From: SZUA-547 sp963669315
GTDB taxonomy: Bacteria > Pseudomonadota > Alphaproteobacteria > Rhodobacterales > Rhodobacteraceae
Assembly: GCA_963669315.1 (NCBI GenBank)
Contig: OY770021.1
Location: 2,356,001-2,420,000 of the forward strand
Direction of reading: 5' to 3'
DNA length: 64,000 nucleotides
Below, in pieces: positions 28,261-37,182 of the stretch (its first letter is position 1; each line of letters opens with the position of its first letter). Below the pieces are notes generated by a model. That model did no database searches. It worked only from the letters and a program-made list of their open reading frames with translations, and was not told where the DNA came from. A program made the translations under genes and the position numbers.

Positions 28261-29591
28261 AAACATCGCTGCGCGGTCGCGCTCTGGTCGGCGGCGCGGC
28301 GTGGATTCTTCTGGCCCTGCTGATCGCTGGCGGCGTTCTGGGGCAACTGTTCGACGATTTCGCGGATCGCCAGTTCAACGCGCGTATTCAATCGCAGTTG
28401 ATACAGCTTATGTCTCTGCTTGCCGTCGAAGGCCCTGAGGCGCTGACCAGGCCCTCTGGCGACCCACGCTTTGACCGTCCTTATTCCGGTCTCTACTGGC
28501 AGGTGGAGCAGGGTCGCGAGGTCGTGATCCGATCGCGCTCGCTCTGGGACGCGGAACTCAAGCTGCCACCGGAGATTTCGGGATCCGGAATAGTTCAAAT
28601 TGATGGGACGGGCCCACGAAACGCCGAGTTGCGCATCGTCGCCCGCGCGATCACCCTGCGCGACGGGCGTACCTGGCGACTGGCCGTCGCGACGACGCTG
28701 GCTGAATTGCAGGCCGAACAGCTGGCGTTTGAGCGGGGGTTGTTCATTGCACAAATTGCGCTCGGCGGCGCGTTGATTATCGCCGGAATTCTTCAAACGG
28801 CTCTGGCGCTTCGGCCGCTGGCTGGCTTGCGCGCAGCGATCACGGGCTACAGAGACGGGCGGTCAAACCGGATCGAAGGCAACTTTCCGACTGAGGTTTC
28901 CCCTCTGGTCGAAGACCTGAATGAATTGCTGGACCGCAACGCGCGCATCATGGAGCGCTCACGCCGGCAGGCCGCCGATCTGGCGCACGCGCTGAAGACT
29001 CCTTCGTCAATTCTGCGGAATGAGTTGACCCAGATGCGCAGAGGCAATCCAACAAGCGTGCGCCACGCCATGGAAGCGCTGGACCGAATGGACGCGCAAA
29101 CCGCCAGACACCTTGCGCGCGCGCGGGTCGCTGCTTTCGCCGCGCCGCGCGGCGCCAGCGCGCCTGTCGCCACAGCGGTGGGTCGGCTCGTGCGGGCGTT
29201 GCACCGGATTCATACGCAGCGGGGCATCGAGTTCGTGGTCGATATCGACCACAGGCATAATTTCCGAGGTGAAGCGCAGGATCTGGAGGAGCTTCTGGGC
29301 TCTTTGATGGAGAACGCAGCCAAGTGGGCGAAGTCCAAGGTTCGGGTGAGCAGCCGAGAGGATAGCGACGCGCTGACGCTGTTCATCGAGGATGATGGCG
29401 TCGGCATTCCAGCCGACCAACGAGATGAGGCGCTGCAAGCGGGCGTGCGGCTGGACCAGAAGAAATCGGGCACCGGGTTGGGGCTATCGATCGCTACGGA
29501 TCTCGCGGATATCTATGGTGGGGAACTGGCGTTGTCGGAATCCGACCTTGGCGGTCTTCGCGTCACTTGCCGGTTCCCGACACGGCACTAA
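28257..29591 (+). CDS. Sensor histidine kinase, PhoQ-like
   Basis: 444 residues with two TM helices (about 12-30 and 164-186) enclosing a periplasmic sensor of about 130 residues, a HAMP-like linker, and the dimerisation helix with phosphorylated H244 in DLAHALKTPSS. The HATPase core follows (N box LLGSLMENAAKWAK, G1 IEDDGVGIP, G2 GTGLGLSIA). Complete and probably active. Stimulus unknown; the PepSY protein upstream may modulate it. Confidence 0.92.
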   Translation: MKTSLRGRALVGGAAWILLALLIAGGVLGQLFDDFADRQFNARIQSQLIQLMSLLAVEGPEALTRPSGDPRFDRPYSGLYWQVEQGREVVIRSRSLWDAELKLPPEISGSGIVQIDGTGPRNAELRIVARAITLRDGRTWRLAVATTLAELQAEQLAFERGLFIAQIALGGALIIAGILQTALALRPLAGLRAAITGYRDGRSNRIEGNFPTEVSPLVEDLNELLDRNARIMERSRRQAADLAHALKTPSSILRNELTQMRRGNPTSVRHAMEALDRMDAQTARHLARARVAAFAAPRGASAPVATAVGRLVRALHRIHTQRGIEFVVDIDHRHNFRGEAQDLEELLGSLMENAAKWAKSKVRVSSREDSDALTLFIEDDGVGIPADQRDEALQAGVRLDQKKSGTGLGLSIATDLADIYGGELALSESDLGGLRVTCRFPTRH

Positions 29592-29598
29592 ACCCGCA

Positions 29599-29853
29599 TT
29601 AGAAAATCAGACCGACCACCATCAGACCGAGCCCCAGAAATGCGGCGCCGACGCTGCCCATATTAAGGGCGACAAGACCGTGCATCGAGGCGCGAACCTT
29701 GGCCTCGTCCGTTTCCGCCTTCAATGCCCTAGCCTTGAAAATACAGGCGATCACGCCGATCAGACCAACCATCGTCAGCGCAATCCCGCCATATAGAAGA
29801 AGAACCCCAAAGATCACTCGATGCTCCCACATCCACTGCCGCAACGCATCCAA
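29599..29853 (-). CDS. Small two-helix membrane protein, hypothetical
   Basis: 84 residues with two hydrophobic helices (IFGVLLLYGGIALTMVGLIGVI and GLVALNMGSVGAAFLGLGLM) joined by a charged cytoplasmic-looking loop. The ATG is preceded by GGAG at about 6 bases. Convergent with the histidine kinase gene, 7 bases away. No family recognised. Confidence 0.6.
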   Translation of the reverse strand: MDALRQWMWEHRVIFGVLLLYGGIALTMVGLIGVIACIFKARALKAETDEAKVRASMHGLVALNMGSVGAAFLGLGLMVVGLIF

Positions 29854-29997
29854 TACTCCATTGCCGCGGTTATCATTTAGCGCCCCATCTTCCGGTCGAA
29901 CAAGCGCTCAAGTTTCGCACGGAAAAACTTGTCACTGCATGGTCGACGACGCCCTTATTCGCCCTTATCTTGCTAACAGAGCTAGGAGGAGAGGAAA

Positions 29998-30141
29998 ATG
30001 CTCGCTCTCATCGTCATTTTGGCCAGCGCGGTTATTTTCGTTGCGGCTGAGTACTTGCCGAGGCGGCAGGCGCCTCGGCGCATAGCGGTTCGCGTCCGCG
30101 ACACTCGCCCCGCGCCGCACCGGCGTCATCCGCAAGGATGA
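29998..30141 (+). CDS. 47-residue membrane peptide coupled to a GNAT gene
   Basis: A short frame with one hydrophobic helix (MLALIVILASAVIFVAAEYL) and a strongly basic tail (many Arg/His). The ATG follows AGGAGGAGAGG, the strongest ribosome binding site in this part of the window. Its TGA overlaps the ATG of the acetyltransferase gene as ATGA. It could be a real small membrane protein or a leader that couples translation of the GNAT gene. Confidence 0.55.
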   Translation: MLALIVILASAVIFVAAEYLPRRQAPRRIAVRVRDTRPAPHRRHPQG

Positions 30142-30665
30142 GCATGGTGAGCAGCGCCGAGGCGCCGGCGTCCGATCTCCGCGTTCGTAACATGCTCGCT
30201 GCCGATCTGAGCGTGCTTCGGCGGATTCTAAATGATGAGATCGCGGACGGGTTCGCTGTCTATTACGATCAGGAGCGTTCCCCGACCCAGTTTTTCGATT
30301 GGTATCACGCGCGCCGCACCGCGGGCTGGCCATTGCTGGTGGCCGACCGCGGCGGCGAAATCGCGGGCTTCGGTGCCTATGGCCTGTTTCGCCCGTGGAG
30401 CGGTTTTCGCCCAACGGTTGAACATATGCTGGTGGTGGGCCGCGCGCATCGTCGTCGGCATATCGGCTCGGCGCTGCTGGAGGCTCTGACGGAGCGCGCG
30501 CGAGCGGAAGGCCGCCACTCCTTGATCGGCGTGGTCGACGCCACGGACGACGTCTCGATCAAGATGCACGCTGCGATGGGGTTCTCTGAGGTCGGCCGCC
30601 TGCCTGAGATCGGCCGACGCGATGGCGACTGGCGCACCCATGTGCTGATGCAGCGCATCCTCTGA
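30138..30665 (+). CDS. GNAT N-acetyltransferase (phosphinothricin acetyltransferase-like)
   Basis: 175 residues. The order of conserved parts, RNMLAADLSVLRRILNDEI, a central FGAYGLFRPWSGFRPTVEHM strand region, VVGRAHRRRHIGSALLEAL (acetyl-CoA pyrophosphate loop, RRRHIG) and AAMGFSEVGRLPEIGRR, is typical of the Pat/Bar/YncA group that acetylates small amines such as phosphinothricin or methionine sulfoximine. The true substrate is not determinable. An in-frame ATG two codons later is possible. Confidence 0.82.
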   Translation: MSMVSSAEAPASDLRVRNMLAADLSVLRRILNDEIADGFAVYYDQERSPTQFFDWYHARRTAGWPLLVADRGGEIAGFGAYGLFRPWSGFRPTVEHMLVVGRAHRRRHIGSALLEALTERARAEGRHSLIGVVDATDDVSIKMHAAMGFSEVGRLPEIGRRDGDWRTHVLMQRIL

Positions 30666-30715
30666 ACGTGCGAAGCCTCTCGATCTTCCCGCTTAAGTAC
30701 GGCTAGTCTTCCGAT

Positions 30716-31399
30716 ATGTCGATCTGGACGCGCATCACCGACGCATTTTCCGGGCTGGCCTCAGGCGAGCCGCTTGAGCAGGCTTTCAGCCGGATGCGGA
30801 TGTCGCCCGAGCGATCCGTCGCGTTTACAATCGCAGTGATCGCGCTGGGCGCGAAAATGGCCAAGGCCGACGGTCAGGTGAAATCGGTTGAGGTGGCCGC
30901 CTTTCGCGAGGTGTTTCACATTGCGGCCGATGATGAAAAGAACGCCGCCCGCGTTTTCAACATGGCGCGGACTGACGTCGCTGGCTTCGAAGGCTATGCG
31001 CAGCAGATCGCCGGCATGTTCGAGCGCGACAAGCGCGTGCTGGAGCTCTTGCTGGAAGGTTTGTTCCACATCGCGCTGGCGGACGGGATTCTGCATTCCG
31101 GAGAGGTGGCGTTCCTGGAGCGGGTAAAAGAGATTTTTGGGGTCAGTGATCGCGCATTCCGCTCGCTGCGCGCGCGTTTCGACCCGGGTTCTCCAGCCGA
31201 TCCGTTCGATGTTCTGCGTTTGGAGCCCGATGCGACAGATGCGGAAGTTCGGGATCGGTGGCGCGCGCTGGTGCGCCTGAACCATCCTGACCGCATGATC
31301 GCCCAGGGCGTGCCGGAAGAAGCGGTGCGTCTGGCCACAAAGCGACTCGCATCGATCAACGACGCCTACGAAGAAGTTCGCCAGATGCGCGCGGCTTAA
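30716..31399 (+). CDS. DjlA-like TerB/DnaJ-domain co-chaperone
   Basis: 227 residues. A TerB-like alpha-helical domain (about 25-145, with AKMAKADGQVKSVE and ALADGILHSGEV acidic motifs) is followed by a C-terminal J domain (about 160-225) containing the HPD tripeptide needed to stimulate DnaK. Unlike E. coli DjlA, no N-terminal TM helix is seen. Probably a DnaK co-chaperone; clients unknown. Confidence 0.87.
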   Translation: MSIWTRITDAFSGLASGEPLEQAFSRMRMSPERSVAFTIAVIALGAKMAKADGQVKSVEVAAFREVFHIAADDEKNAARVFNMARTDVAGFEGYAQQIAGMFERDKRVLELLLEGLFHIALADGILHSGEVAFLERVKEIFGVSDRAFRSLRARFDPGSPADPFDVLRLEPDATDAEVRDRWRALVRLNHPDRMIAQGVPEEAVRLATKRLASINDAYEEVRQMRAA

Positions 31400-31475
31400 G
31401 CCATAGGCGCTTGCCTCGCGTATATCGGTCTGATTGATAGGCGTTTCACAATCGAGATATCTTTGGAGCGCGAGA

Positions 31476-31913
31476 ATGACCGGCGTAGTCTATGTCCTGA
31501 ACGGCCCGAATCTCAATCTGCTGGGAACGCGCGAGCCGGAGATCTATGGGCTTGAAACGCTCGCCGATGTCGAGGCGCTGTGTCAGGAGACGGCGAATGC
31601 CGTCGGACTGGAGTTGGTGTTTCGCCAGACCAATCACGAGGGTCAACTGGTCGAATGGATCCAGGAGGCGCGTATCAAGGCCTCTGCGCTGGTCCTGAAT
31701 GCGGCCGCCTACACTCATACGTCGATAGCAGTTCACGATTCGCTTCAGACGGTGGAGGCGCCGATTATCGAGCTGCATCTTTCCAACATTTACCGGCGAG
31801 AGCCGTTTCGCCATGTTTCGTATCTGAGCCAGTGCGCGAGCGGGGTAATCGCCGGCTTTGGGCCGCGCGGATATGCGATGGCGATCGAGGCTGCGGCGCG
31901 CTTGATTAGGTAG
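31476..31913 (+). CDS. aroQ: Type II 3-dehydroquinate dehydratase
   Basis: 145 residues from the ATG at 31476, preceded by a GGAG site; an upstream open extension is not conserved. The family dehydrates 3-dehydroquinate in the shikimate pathway. Seen: LNGPNLNLLGTREPEIYG with R19 and catalytic Y24, the NAAAYTHTS substrate loop, ELHLSN and the REPFRHVSYLS block. Complete dodecameric type II enzyme. Confidence 0.95.
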   Translation: MTGVVYVLNGPNLNLLGTREPEIYGLETLADVEALCQETANAVGLELVFRQTNHEGQLVEWIQEARIKASALVLNAAAYTHTSIAVHDSLQTVEAPIIELHLSNIYRREPFRHVSYLSQCASGVIAGFGPRGYAMAIEAAARLIR

Positions 31914-32127
31914 GGTTACGCTTCGGTGCGTTTCCGAGACCCCGAGCGCAATGACTTTGGGATTCACGAATTGGGTGAAGTGTGGGAATCTGGTGACCGA
32001 CCGTTACTCCAACCGCTCTCGCATTGGCTGAGTGGCTGTTGAGTTCATCCAGCGTTCAGGTTGACTGTGAAATTTCCTTACAGGCGCATGCTGCTAAGGG
32101 TGCGCGAGTGTAGGCGGAGAGTTGCGT

Positions 32128-32385
32128 ATGTTGGATGACCTTGAGCACGTGTTTCGGAACATCAGTCAGGAACCCGTCGCTGAAGACGTGAAAACTGCGT
32201 TCAGCCGGGTGCTTTCCCATTGCGAAATGCATGGTGACGATGACCAGAGGCAACTCATTGAAGAGTTCGAATCCTTTGGCAAGATCGTGCTGTTGCGCAA
32301 ACGTCCGGTGAAACCCTTTTTTCACAGAAAATTCGCGCAGTCGGCGATGGCGCTCAGCAAATCATTCAACAAAGCGGCCGCATAG
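32128..32385 (+). CDS. Small hypothetical protein
   Basis: 85 residues from the ATG at 32128, with GCGGAGA about 8 bases upstream (a TTG two codons earlier is alternative). Largely helical and charged (DDLEHVFRNISQEPVAEDV start), with a basic middle KRPVKPFFHRKF. No signal peptide or TM. Family not recognised. It lies alone between aroQ and the tRNA-Glu gene. Confidence 0.55.
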   Translation: MLDDLEHVFRNISQEPVAEDVKTAFSRVLSHCEMHGDDDQRQLIEEFESFGKIVLLRKRPVKPFFHRKFAQSAMALSKSFNKAAA

Positions 32386-32455
32386 GCCGGCGCCCGATCA
32401 TTCACACATCATATGACAAAGCCGCCCCGGTAGGCCCGGCGGCGGCTTTGAGAAT

Positions 32456-32530
32456 TGGCATCCCCTAGGGGAATCGAACCCCTGTTTTCGCCGTGAGAGG
32501 GCGATGTCCTGACCGCTAGACGAAGGGGAC
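32456..32530 (-). tRNA. tRNA-Glu (anticodon CTC)
   Basis: Reading the minus strand from 32530: acceptor GTCCCCT, D arm with TAGCGGTCAGGACA, anticodon stem TCGCC/GGCGA around loop CTCTCAC (anticodon CTC), TpsiC arm CAGGGG-TTCGATT-CCCCT(A), acceptor 3' strand AGGGGAT, discriminator G and encoded CCA at 32458-32456. The sequence closely resembles E. coli tRNA-Glu; the 1:72 pair is G-U here instead of G-C. It decodes GAG; a TTC partner must be elsewhere. Confidence 0.96.
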
Positions 32531-32559
32531 ACGGCAAGACGCTCTCGCGTAGAGCGTTG

Positions 32560-32588
32560 AGATAGGGGAAGGGGCGCCCCCGTGTCAA
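32560..32588 (-). promoter_or_regulatory. Sigma-70 promoter of tRNA-Glu
   Basis: On the minus strand a perfect -35 TTGACA (32588-32583), 17-base spacer, and -10 CTATCT (32565-32560). Transcription would start about 23 bases before the mature tRNA 5' end at 32530. Confidence 0.75.
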
Positions 32589-32760
32589 GGGATGGTCGTG
32601 CGCCGCTTGAATTGCTTCTCTGACTCTTCAATCCGGGCAGGTGGCCCTTATGCTGGCCACATTCGACAACCAGACACGGTAAGAAGAGGGTCGGCCCCGC
32701 AAGGGGTCGGTCACTCCGGCTAATATGGGCAGTAACGATAACAGCGGAAGCTTCACGCAG

Positions 32761-33123
32761 TTAATCGCGCGCGACCGCAACGACCCCCCGAGCTTCCCCC
32801 GTCGAAGCATCGAACATCCGCAGCGTCTCCGCGCCGTCCGGCCCGCGGGTGGCGACGGTCAGCACGCCAGCCGACAGGGTGGCTGAGATCAGCGTTTCCT
32901 TCGCCGGCAGTGTGACGCGCTCCGCAAGTTCTGCGCCATCGGCTAGGGGCGCCGGCGCGGGATCGCGACTGACGGTGATGACAATGGCCGCGGCGATTGT
33001 TAGGACGCCTACCATCAGTGTCGCGGTCAGCGCGACCACCATGCGGCGCAGGAAGCGCAGTTTTGGCGGCTCGGGAAGATCCTCCTCCTCTCGCGCCTCT
33101 TTTATCGCCCGGGTTTCGTCCAT
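32761..33123 (-). CDS. DUF6476-like single-pass membrane protein
   Basis: 120 residues from the ATG at 33123. A short acidic N-terminus, the PEPPKLRFLRRMVVALTATL block leading into one TM helix (about 28-50), and a C-terminal beta-rich periplasmic part. As I recall, proteins of this pattern (LPEP..LRFLRRLV) are catalogued as DUF6476 and often lie beside rluD-type genes in Rhodobacterales-like genomes. Its start codon overlaps the divergent rluD start in the tetranucleotide CATG. The long upstream open frame is antisense to rluD and rejected. Confidence 0.7.
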   Translation of the reverse strand: MDETRAIKEAREEEDLPEPPKLRFLRRMVVALTATLMVGVLTIAAAIVITVSRDPAPAPLADGAELAERVTLPAKETLISATLSAGVLTVATRGPDGAETLRMFDASTGEARGVVAVARD

Positions 33124-34174
33124 GTCCGATCCGTCCAGTTCCGGTCCAATCAGGCTTTGCGTGGAGGCCAGCGGCGTCCGACTCGACAAGGCGCTTGGCT
33201 TGGTCGCGCCGGCGGGCGCAGGTCTCAGCCGCTCTCGATTGCGCTGCCTGATCGAAGCAGGCGCAGTCGCCCTCGAAGGCGGCGGAACGGTCACGGACCC
33301 CTCGGCTAAAGTCAAGGCCGGTGCGGCGTATCTGGTGACTCCGCCACCTCCCGTGGACCCAATTCCCCAACCTGAAGAAATCCCGCTGACCGTGATCTTT
33401 GAGGATGCGGACCTGATCGTCGTCGACAAGCCGGTGGGCATGGTGGTCCACCCCGCGCCGGGGGCGCAGTCCGGCACGCTGGTCAATGCGCTGCTGCATC
33501 ATTGCGGCGACAGCTTGTCCGGCATTGGTGGGGAAAAACGGCCGGGGATCGTACATCGGATCGACAAGGAGACGTCGGGCCTGCTGGTGGTCGCCAAAAC
33601 GGACGCGGCGCATCAGGGGCTGGCCGCGCAGTTCGCGGCGCATGATTTGGAGCGCAGCTATCTCGCATTGGTCTGGGGCGCGCCGGACCGGGGCGATCCG
33701 AGAGTGGCGGGGCTACCCGCCTTGACGTTCGAGACGGGCGTGATCCGGATTGAGACGCTGATCGACCGTCACCCCGCTGACCGCAAGCGCATGGCCGTGA
33801 GTAAGACCAAGGGGCGGCGGGCGGTCACCCGCGCCCGGCTGCTGGAAAAGTTCGGTCCGGCCGAAAAGCCGGTCGCATCCTTGGTCGAATGCCGGCTTGA
33901 GACCGGGCGAACCCACCAGATCCGGGTGCATATGACCCATATCGGCTGCCCTCTTGTGGGCGACCCGACCTACGGCGCCAAGCGAACAATTTCTCGATCT
34001 GCAATGCCCGAAGCGGCGCGGGACGCGCTGGCGCAGTTTCCACGCCAAGCGCTTCATGCCGCGACCTTGGGCTTTGTCCATCCAGTATCCGGCGAAGAAT
34101 TGAGGTTTTCAGCGCCGTCGCCGCAAGATATTGACGCGCTTCTAAAGATTCTGCGACGGAACCCTTCAATTTAA
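33122..34174 (+). CDS. rluD: RluA/RluD-family 23S rRNA pseudouridine synthase
   Basis: 350 residues: an N-terminal S4-like RNA-binding domain (about 10-75) and the RluA catalytic domain with VHRIDKETSGLL, where D148 is the catalytic aspartate, plus VECRLETGRTHQIRVHM. RluD modifies helix 69 of 23S rRNA; other RluA members act on other sites, so the exact target is inferred. The longer open frame upstream overlaps the divergent DUF6476-like gene and is not used. No clear ribosome binding site precedes the ATG. Confidence 0.88.
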   Translation: MSDPSSSGPIRLCVEASGVRLDKALGLVAPAGAGLSRSRLRCLIEAGAVALEGGGTVTDPSAKVKAGAAYLVTPPPPVDPIPQPEEIPLTVIFEDADLIVVDKPVGMVVHPAPGAQSGTLVNALLHHCGDSLSGIGGEKRPGIVHRIDKETSGLLVVAKTDAAHQGLAAQFAAHDLERSYLALVWGAPDRGDPRVAGLPALTFETGVIRIETLIDRHPADRKRMAVSKTKGRRAVTRARLLEKFGPAEKPVASLVECRLETGRTHQIRVHMTHIGCPLVGDPTYGAKRTISRSAMPEAARDALAQFPRQALHAATLGFVHPVSGEELRFSAPSPQDIDALLKILRRNPSI

Positions 34175-34289
34175 CCGTGTTAGGATGAGCATCTACCGAT
34201 TGCGCCGTCCATTTCGACGGGCGATCTTGAAACAGGCGTTCCGGATCCCAGATTAATGGATCGCCAATATTGGCCAGGGGAGTGGACAG

Positions 34290-35192
34290 ATGAGTTACAG
34301 CAGGCTTCCAGCGCCGTCGCCGGAACAGGGCCTCAGCCGCTACCTGTCGGAAATCCGCAAGTTTCCGATGTTGGAGCAGGAAGAGGAATACATGCTGGCC
34401 AAGGCCTGGGTCGATCGCGGCGACAGGGAATCGGCGCATAAGCTGGTCACCTCTCACCTTCGACTCGCCGCCAAGATCGCGATGGGATATCGCGGCTACG
34501 GGCTGCCGACCGCCGAGGTGATCTCCGAGGCGAATGTCGGCCTGATGCAGGCGGTGAAGCGCTTCGATCCCGAGAAAGGGTTCCGCCTGGCGACCTACGC
34601 CATGTGGTGGATTCGGGCCTCGATTCAGGAATACATCCTGCGCTCGTGGAGCCTTGTTAAAATGGGCACCACCTCGGGCCAGAAAAAGCTGTTCTTCAAC
34701 CTCCGCAAAGCCAAGAACAAGATTGGCGCGATGGAGGAGGGGGACCTGCGGCCAGAGCATGTCGAGAAGATCGCCGATCAGCTGAACGTCACGGAAGATG
34801 AAGTGATCTCGATGAACCGCCGCATGTCGGGCGGCGGCGACAGCTCATTGAACGCGCCGCTCAAATCCGACGGCGAGGGCTCGTCCGAATGGCAGGACTG
34901 GCTGACCGATGATGACGCCGATCAGGCGGCGAATTATGCGGAGCAGGACGAGCTGGAGCAACGGCGCGAATTGCTGATGGCGTCGATGGAAGGACTCAAC
35001 GAGCGCGAGCGCCACATTCTGACCGAGCGACGACTGACCGAGGATCCGAAAACGCTGGAAGATCTTTCCAAGGTCTATGACGTCAGCCGGGAGCGTATTC
35101 GACAGATCGAGGTTCGCGCCTTCGAGAAACTGCAAAAGAAGATGCGCGAGTTGGCCGCCGAGAAGGGCATGATTCGCTCAGTCAACGGGTAG
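34290..35192 (+). CDS. rpoH: Heat-shock sigma factor RpoH (sigma-32)
   Basis: 300 residues. Region 1.2/2 (SRYLSEIRKFPMLEQEEEYMLAK; HLRLAAKIAMGYRGYG), the core-binding FRLATYAMWWIRASIQEYILRSWSLVK segment, the RpoH-box-like QKKLFFNLRKAKNKI, and region 4.2 (SRERIRQIEVRAFEKLQKKM) are all present. A possible promoter is TTGAAA (34227) with GATTAA (34251), though spacer 18 and the weak -10 make it uncertain. A GGGGAG site precedes the ATG. The gene is convergent with pepF. Confidence 0.96.
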   Translation: MSYSRLPAPSPEQGLSRYLSEIRKFPMLEQEEEYMLAKAWVDRGDRESAHKLVTSHLRLAAKIAMGYRGYGLPTAEVISEANVGLMQAVKRFDPEKGFRLATYAMWWIRASIQEYILRSWSLVKMGTTSGQKKLFFNLRKAKNKIGAMEEGDLRPEHVEKIADQLNVTEDEVISMNRRMSGGGDSSLNAPLKSDGEGSSEWQDWLTDDDADQAANYAEQDELEQRRELLMASMEGLNERERHILTERRLTEDPKTLEDLSKVYDVSRERIRQIEVRAFEKLQKKMRELAAEKGMIRSVNG

Positions 35193-35203
35193 GGCGGCGG
35201 AGA

Positions 35204-37063
35204 TCAGGTCTCCATCGCCTCCAACTCGTCGATCATGGAGGCGATCAGGCTGAGCCCCTTGTCCCAGAACGCGGGGTTCGATGCATCCAGCCCGAAGGGC
35301 GAGAGCAACTCGGAATGGTGCTTCGAACCGCCGGCCGACAGCATATCAAAATACTTGTCCTCGAACCCGTCCGCGCTGCTTTCATAGACGGCGTAAAGCG
35401 CATTCACCAGCCCGTCGCCGAACGCATAGGCGTAGACGTAGAAAGGCGAATGCACGAAATGCGGGATGTAGGTCCAGTAATTCTCATAGCCTTCGGCGAA
35501 GTTGAACGTGTCGCCTAGGCTTTCGCGGCTGACCTCCAGCCAGATCTCGCCCAGCCTTTCAGCCGTCAACTCACCTCCGCGGCGCTCCTCATGCACCCTA
35601 CATTCGAACTCATAGAATGAGATTTGGCGCACGACCGTGTTGATCATGTCCTCGACCTTCGAGGCGAGCAGGGCCTTGCGCCGCCCGGCGTCGGTCGTTT
35701 CCGCCAGCAACTGCTTGAAGGTCAGCATTTCACCGAACACGCTGGCGGTCTCAGCTAGCGTAAGCGGCGTTCGAGACAATAGCTCTCCCTGCCCGGCGGC
35801 GAGGCGCTGGTGCACGCCATGGCCCAGCTCATGCGCCAGCGTCATCACGTCCCGGGTTTTGCCCAGATAGTTAAGCATCACGTAAGGGTGGACATCGGTC
35901 ACGGTGGGGTGCGCGAACGCGCCCGGCGCCTTGCCGGGTTTGACCGGCGCGTCGATCCAGCCATCGGAGAAGAACGGTCCGGCCAGCTCCGCCATTTTCG
36001 GAGAGAATCCGGAATAGGCCGACAGCACTGTATCTTTCGCCTCATCCCACGGGACGATCCGGTCATCCTGCTCGGGCAGCGGCGCGTTGCGGTCCCAGGT
36101 CTCAAGGGCCTCCAGCCCCAGCCATTTGGCTTTCAATCGGTAGTATCGATGCGAGAGCTTTGGATAGGCCGCGACCACCGCATCGCGTAGCGCCTGCACC
36201 ACCTCCGGCTCGACCTGATTGGCGAGGTGGCGGGAAGATTGCGGCGTTTCGAACTTGCGCCAGCGATCCTCAATTTCCTTCTCTTTCGCCAGTGTGTTGG
36301 TGACAAGCGTGAAAAGGCGCACATTCTCGGCGAAGACTTTCGACAACGCTGCCGCCGCGGCGGCGCGGCGCTCGCGCTTTGCGTCCGTCAGAATGGTTAG
36401 TGTGGATTCGAGATTTAGAAGATCCTCTTCTCCCTCGACGTCGAACTCCAGCATCGCCGTAGTTTCGTCGAATAGCCGGTTCCAGGCGGCGGCGCCGACC
36501 ACGGACTGGTCGTGCAGAAATTTCTCAAGCTCATCCGACAATTGGTGTGGGCGCATCTGGCGCAGCTTGTCGAACCAAGGGCGATATCGGTTCAGAGGCT
36601 CGCTTTCAGCAAATTTCGCCTCCAGCGTTTCATCGTCGATCCGGTTTAACTCCAGCGCGAAAAAGACCAGCGGCTGGGTGGCGTCCGTCAGGCGAGCCTG
36701 CATGTCCCCCATGAACTTGGCGCGTTCCGCGTCGACCGAGTTCTGGTGATAGAGCAGGCCGGCATAGGACATGATCCGTCCAAGTGTACGCTCGATCCCC
36801 TCGTAGCGCGCCACGGCTGTCGTCATTTCCGGGCCGCTCAGCCCCGCCAGCGCGCCCTCATATTCTTTGGCGAGGGCTGCGATCTCGGCAGTGGTTTGCT
36901 CTAGGTCAGCGGCGAGTTCCGGGCTGTCCATGCCGGGATAGAGGTCTTCGAGACGCCATTCCGGCATCTCGCCCAGATCAGACCCGCCAACGGCGGAAGC
37001 GGCGTCGCGCGACACGTCGTGAATGGGCGTCGCCAGTGCGGCGAAATTCGAAAAGCGGCGCAT
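35204..37063 (-). CDS. pepF: M3-family oligoendopeptidase F
   Basis: 619 residues from the ATG at 37063, which has GGAG six bases upstream; the ATG at 37078 lacks a site. The zinc motif HELGH (H411, E412, H415) lies in MTLAHELGHGVHQRL. The N-terminal PEWRLEDLYPGMDSPEL is typical of PepF/M3B. A cytoplasmic metallopeptidase for short peptides. A further start at the MPEW methionine is conceivable. Single gene, convergent with rpoH. Confidence 0.92.
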   Translation of the reverse strand: MRRFSNFAALATPIHDVSRDAASAVGGSDLGEMPEWRLEDLYPGMDSPELAADLEQTTAEIAALAKEYEGALAGLSGPEMTTAVARYEGIERTLGRIMSYAGLLYHQNSVDAERAKFMGDMQARLTDATQPLVFFALELNRIDDETLEAKFAESEPLNRYRPWFDKLRQMRPHQLSDELEKFLHDQSVVGAAAWNRLFDETTAMLEFDVEGEEDLLNLESTLTILTDAKRERRAAAAAALSKVFAENVRLFTLVTNTLAKEKEIEDRWRKFETPQSSRHLANQVEPEVVQALRDAVVAAYPKLSHRYYRLKAKWLGLEALETWDRNAPLPEQDDRIVPWDEAKDTVLSAYSGFSPKMAELAGPFFSDGWIDAPVKPGKAPGAFAHPTVTDVHPYVMLNYLGKTRDVMTLAHELGHGVHQRLAAGQGELLSRTPLTLAETASVFGEMLTFKQLLAETTDAGRRKALLASKVEDMINTVVRQISFYEFECRVHEERRGGELTAERLGEIWLEVSRESLGDTFNFAEGYENYWTYIPHFVHSPFYVYAYAFGDGLVNALYAVYESSADGFEDKYFDMLSAGGSKHHSELLSPFGLDASNPAFWDKGLSLIASMIDELEAMET

Positions 37064-37182
37064 GAAGAACTCCGTCATCGGTCGTCACAAGGCGCCGCGT
37101 AGCGCGCGGCTGCGGTTGCCCGATTACTTAATGCGCGTTGGGGGGGGTGGAAAGGCCAACCACGCCTGATCCCATGTCTTTT

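Noticed and set aside
32753..33643. Long minus-strand frame across the rluD start
   Set aside because: It overlaps rluD in antisense and differs in frame from the DUF6476-like gene, whose TM helix and conserved N-terminal block identify the real product.
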